Shown piece after piece: positions 6,818-8,990 of a stretch of DNA of 8,990 bases. The position numbers and the translations under genes were made by a program. The notes under the pieces were generated by a model. That model was not told where the DNA came from. It saw only the letters and a program-made list of their open reading frames with translations, and did not search any database. Origin of the DNA: Nitrospirota bacterium (GTDB lineage: Bacteria; Nitrospirota; Thermodesulfovibrionia; Thermodesulfovibrionales; Dissulfurispiraceae); assembly GCA_016212685.1 (NCBI GenBank), contig JACREW010000235.1:1-8990 (forward strand), read 5' to 3'. Position 1 is the first letter of the stretch; each line of letters starts with the position of its first letter.

Positions 6818-6846
6818 AGAATAGCAGACAAAATACCGCCTGTCAA
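6818..6846 (-). promoter_or_regulatory. Near-consensus sigma70-type promoter on the minus strand
   Basis: The minus strand reads TTGACA (6846-6841), a spacer of exactly 17 bp, then TATTCT (6823-6818). The -35 is perfect and the -10 matches 5 of 6 bases. Transcription would begin near A at 6811 and run toward the DUF362 3' end. No minus-strand protein gene follows, which suggests a small RNA. Confidence 0.6.
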
Positions 6847-6948
6847 GAAAAAAATCTTAGGCTATCTATTAATTTAAATTTTAGAATGATAATTCACATT
6901 TATAACGCAAGGAACGCACATCCATATATAACACTCCAAACATTTTAG

Positions 6949-6978
6949 TTGCTTATGCACCCTGTTTTCTGTTATAAC
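6949..6978 (+). promoter_or_regulatory. Probable promoter of the 6S RNA
   Basis: TTGCTT (6949-6954), an 18-bp spacer, and TATAAC (6973-6978) form a plausible sigma70-type promoter. A start near 6985 lies about 12 nt before the first base of the 6S closing stem (6997). Confidence 0.5.
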
Positions 6979-6984
6979 TAACTA

Positions 6985-7180
6985 AGGGATTGTTTACCTG
7001 CCCTGTTAGTGGTTAGGTGAAAGCGTTTGATCCCGCAAATTAGATTTTTGGGGAGCCAGCGTTAGGTACACGGTGTGCATGCCTCCCCCGAAAGGGAAGA
7101 GAGGAAGCCTAAGTTATCTTCAAGGCGCCCACCTGTAGACACAGGGATCTAATTTTTCACCACACGGCAGGGTGGGCTTA
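6985..7180 (+). ncRNA. ssrS: 6S RNA (RNA polymerase-binding regulatory RNA)
   Basis: 6S RNA mimics an open promoter and sequesters the sigma70 holoenzyme. The ends pair: CCTGCCCTG (6997-7005) with CAGGGTGGG (7168-7176), with two G-U pairs. Inside, GGTGAAA (7016-7022) can pair with TTTCACC (7155-7161) and AAATTAGAT (7037-7045) with ATCTAATTT (7147-7155). The descending arm holds CAAGGCGCCCACCTG, which I recognise from 6S RNAs, followed by the small hairpin CCTGT-AGAC-ACAGG (7132-7145). An apical arm CCTCCCC/GGG...GAGG lies at 7082-7104. The length (about 180-195 nt), the long rod with open stretches, a promoter just upstream and rny downstream all fit 6S. Exact ends are estimates. zapA, often next to ssrS, is not found upstream here. 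Confidence 0.78.
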
Positions 7181-7206
7181 TATAGCTTATAGTTGACGGC
7201 TTATCC

Positions 7207-7236
7207 CTCATTCATGGGCGAGCCATGAACTATGAG
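7207..7236 (+). other. Stem-loop downstream of the 6S RNA
   Basis: TTCATGG (7211-7217) pairs perfectly with CCATGAA (7223-7229) around GCGAG; CTCA (7207-7210) and TGAG (7233-7236) extend the stem beyond a 3-nt bulge. No U run follows, so it is not a standard intrinsic terminator. It could block 3' trimming of the 6S precursor or be incidental. Confidence 0.4.
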
Positions 7237-7295
7237 TTATGATGTGACCGGATGGATAGTTGCAATTAACGTGTGAAAATAAAGGAGTTAGGACT

Positions 7296-7400
7296 TTGAA
7301 GAAAACATATTTAAAAAGCTTCATCATGCATGATTTTCAATATAATTTGCATATAAAAAACACAATGCATGGTCATGTCCCGACTCTGAGATCGTTCTAA
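7296..7400 (+). CDS. Doubtful small ORF, 34 codons, TTG start
   Basis: AAAGGAG (7281-7287) lies 8 nt before a TTG at 7296, opening a frame of 34 codons to TAA at 7398-7400. The product would begin MKKTYLKSFIMHDF, with no signal peptide, transmembrane segment or domain I recognise. It lies between the 6S RNA and rny in A/T-rich DNA that also holds a palindrome and a TATAAT box. The ribosome site is the only support, and the frame may be chance. Confidence 0.2.
   Translation: MKKTYLKSFIMHDFQYNLHIKNTMHGHVPTLRSF
7323..7346 (+). promoter_or_regulatory. 12-bp palindrome next to a TATAAT box
   Basis: ATCATGCATGAT (7323-7334) is a perfect palindrome, followed 6 nt later by TATAAT (7341-7346). The palindrome falls in the spacer of a possible promoter whose -35 (around 7318-7323) is poor. 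It could be an operator for a transcript entering rny, starting near 7353. Only sequence symmetry and the -10 match are visible. Confidence 0.3.
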
Positions 7401-7448
7401 CACACCGGTTTTATCTCTTAATTGCCTATCCATCATAGTCATATCCTT

Positions 7449-7483
7449 ATCGAGTGCCGTTTTTCCGGCGCCCGATTGTTTTT
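7449..7483 (+). terminator. Intrinsic terminator directly upstream of rny
   Basis: ATCGAGTGCCG (7449-7459) pairs with CGGCGCCCGAT (7466-7476), with one A-C mismatch and one G-U pair, around a TTTTTC loop. TGTTTTT (7477-7483) follows. This is a good intrinsic terminator on the plus strand, ending only 33 nt before the rny start codon. It could end the transcript from the 6S region or act as an attenuator in an rny leader. Confidence 0.7.
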
Positions 7484-7516
7484 AATTAAAATTCGACAAG
7501 GAGGGGGATAACCCAT

Positions 7517-8990
7517 ATGGACAATAGCTTCATGTTGATACTTATTGCCGTTGCTGCCGGCGCCGTAACCGGCCTCGCCTTCTTCATTATCTACAAAAAT
7601 ACCCTCAAATCACAGAAGGAAAGCATTGAAAAAGAAAAAAAGCAGTTAATGGAGGACGCTAAACGCGAGGCGGAAGCGCTAAGAAAAGAATCGGCTATTC
7701 ACGCAAAGGACTTAGCATATCAGGCAAAGGTCGAGGCTGAAAAGGAGATAAGGGAAAGGACGAAAGAGCTTAACCAGCTCGACAAGAGACTCAGGCAGAA
7801 GGAAGAGCAGTTGGAAAAGAGAGTGGACCAACTCGAGAGGAAAGAGCACGAATACAATAAACGGGAACGGGAGCATCATGCGCGTGAACGCTCGCTGTCG
7901 GAAAAAGAAAACCAGTATTCCAACCTCATCAAAGAACAAACGCTTATGCTTGAACGCATATCGGGGATTACCTCGGAAGATGCGAAACAGGAACTCTTAA
8001 AACGGGTCGCTGAAGATACAAAATTCGAGGCAGCCAAGCTTGCCAAAAAGATCGAAGACGAGGCCAAAGAAAATGCGGAGAAAAAGGCAAAAGAGGTTAT
8101 CAGTTTTGCCATACAGAGGTATTCGAGCGATTATGTGGCCGATGCGACCGTATCCGCGGTAAGCCTGCCCGGCGACGAGATGAAGGGAAGGATTATCGGC
8201 AGAGAAGGAAGGAACATAAGGGCATTCGAAGCGGCTACAGGCGTGGACCTCGTGGTGGACGATACGCCTGAACTCGTTACGCTGTCGGCGCATGATCCGG
8301 TAAGGCGGGAAGTGGCCCGCATGGCCCTCGAAAGGCTCGTAGCCGACGGGAGAATTCATCCCACAAGGATAGAGGAAGTAGTAGAAAAAGTAAAAAAAGA
8401 AGTGGATAGCACAATCAGGGAAGAAGGCGAAAAGGCGGTATTCGATCTCGGAATTTCCGGCATACATCCTGAGCTTATAAAAACCATTGGAAGGCTTAAA
8501 TACAGGACTTCCTACGGGCAAAACATATTGCAGCATTCTAAAGAAGTCGCTTACCTCTCGGGCATGATGGCGGGAGAATTGGGCGTCGATATAAAGCTTG
8601 CAAAGCGGGCAGGACTTCTGCACGATATAGGCAAGGCCGTTGACCATGAAATTGAAGGCTCGCATCAGGAGATCGGCGCGAATCTTGCGAAGAAATACGG
8701 GGAAAACGACTATGTGATAAACGCCATTATGGCCCATCACGGAGATGTAGACCCTTCATGCGTGGAATCCGCCCTTGTTGCGGCAGGGGATGCCCTATCG
8801 GCAGCAAGGCCGGGAGTCAGAAGGGAAAGCATAGAAAACTATCTGAAACGACTTGCAAAGCTTGAAGATCTTGCAATGTCTTTCAACGGCGTGGATAAAT
8901 GCTATGCGATTCAGGCCGGAAGAGAGATAAGGATTATCGTAAAACCAGATGATGTGAACGACGATATGTGCGCAGTCATATCAAAAGACC
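7517..8990 (+). CDS. rny: Ribonuclease Y, 3' end outside window
   Basis: RNase Y is a membrane-anchored endoribonuclease that begins mRNA decay. The visible 491 codons show the full family order: an N-terminal membrane segment (about 5-27), a long charged coiled coil (about 30-205), a KH RNA-binding domain with GRIIGREGRN (224-233), and an HD domain with metal-binding His340, LLHDIGKAVDH containing His369-Asp370, MAHHGD and AAGDALSAARPG. The family is about 520 residues long, so roughly 30 codons lie beyond the right edge. ATG 7517 is chosen because AAGGAGGGGG (7498-7507) lies 9 nt upstream and the membrane anchor begins straight after it. An intrinsic terminator ends 33 nt before the start, with no clear promoter between, so expression needs readthrough or a promoter overlapping the terminator. 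The 6S RNA lies upstream on the same strand. Confidence 0.97.
   Translation, partial: MDNSFMLILIAVAAGAVTGLAFFIIYKNTLKSQKESIEKEKKQLMEDAKREAEALRKESAIHAKDLAYQAKVEAEKEIRERTKELNQLDKRLRQKEEQLEKRVDQLERKEHEYNKREREHHARERSLSEKENQYSNLIKEQTLMLERISGITSEDAKQELLKRVAEDTKFEAAKLAKKIEDEAKENAEKKAKEVISFAIQRYSSDYVADATVSAVSLPGDEMKGRIIGREGRNIRAFEAATGVDLVVDDTPELVTLSAHDPVRREVARMALERLVADGRIHPTRIEEVVEKVKKEVDSTIREEGEKAVFDLGISGIHPELIKTIGRLKYRTSYGQNILQHSKEVAYLSGMMAGELGVDIKLAKRAGLLHDIGKAVDHEIEGSHQEIGANLAKKYGENDYVINAIMAHHGDVDPSCVESALVAAGDALSAARPGVRRESIENYLKRLAKLEDLAMSFNGVDKCYAIQAGREIRIIVKPDDVNDDMCAVISKD

Noticed and set aside
7712..8740. Minus-strand open frames of up to 247 codons opposite rny
   Set aside because: The plus strand clearly encodes RNase Y with KH and HD motifs; the reverse frames have odd composition and no domains.
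1..8990. CRISPR array, tRNA or rRNA genes, large direct repeats
   Set aside because: I saw no regularly spaced repeats, no tRNA-like cloverleaf with CCA end and no rRNA-like sequence.

Overview
The window looks like a chromosomal segment of an anaerobic or microaerophilic Gram-negative bacterium, most likely Nitrospirota or a deltaproteobacterial-type lineage. This rests on moderate GC, a DUF362/ferredoxin Fe-S protein, RNase Y directly downstream of a 6S-like RNA, an exported M1 peptidase fused to a ChaN-like domain, and a C-rich palindromic repeat reading NPPIPPLLKGGEGG in frame, a peptide I associate with dispersed repeats in such genomes. The taxonomic call is an inference.

Left part (1-5214), minus strand. 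A two-gene unit is read right to left. First comes an exported 1005-residue protein: signal peptide, M1-type metallopeptidase with HEILH, middle domain, ChaN-like domain, PDZ domain. It overlaps by 4 nt (ATGA) with a membrane-bound hybrid histidine kinase (membrane segments, GAF, PAS, HisKA, HATPase, start of a receiver). The kinase is broken in its receiver domain: bases 1-113 are the right end of an insertion sequence, with the last codons of an apparent ISL3-like transposase on the plus strand. The window therefore holds an IS-interrupted hybrid kinase whose receiver lacks its phosphoacceptor.

Middle part (5215-6752), plus strand. An 80-bp divergent spacer separates the peptidase from a small two-helix membrane protein (holin-like annotation family) and a DUF362 protein with two [4Fe-4S] motifs. 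The peptidase start has a TATAAT box 5 nt upstream, an in-frame stop 3 nt upstream and no Shine-Dalgarno, so it may be leaderless. The DUF362 ribosome site lies partly in a small hairpin.

Right part (6753-8990). A 764-bp region without large genes is rich in RNA signals: a candidate minus-strand small RNA of about 60 nt with a near-consensus promoter and terminator, a 6S RNA (ssrS) candidate with its own promoter, a doubtful 34-codon ORF, a 12-bp palindrome next to a TATAAT box, and an intrinsic terminator just before rny. rny (RNase Y) runs off the right edge about 30 codons short of its usual end.

The strongest leads are the IS-truncated kinase, the in-frame palindromic repeat in the peptidase, the M1-ChaN-PDZ fusion coupled to a sensor kinase, and the candidate small RNA whose C-rich segment can pair with the ribosome site of the adjacent DUF362 gene.
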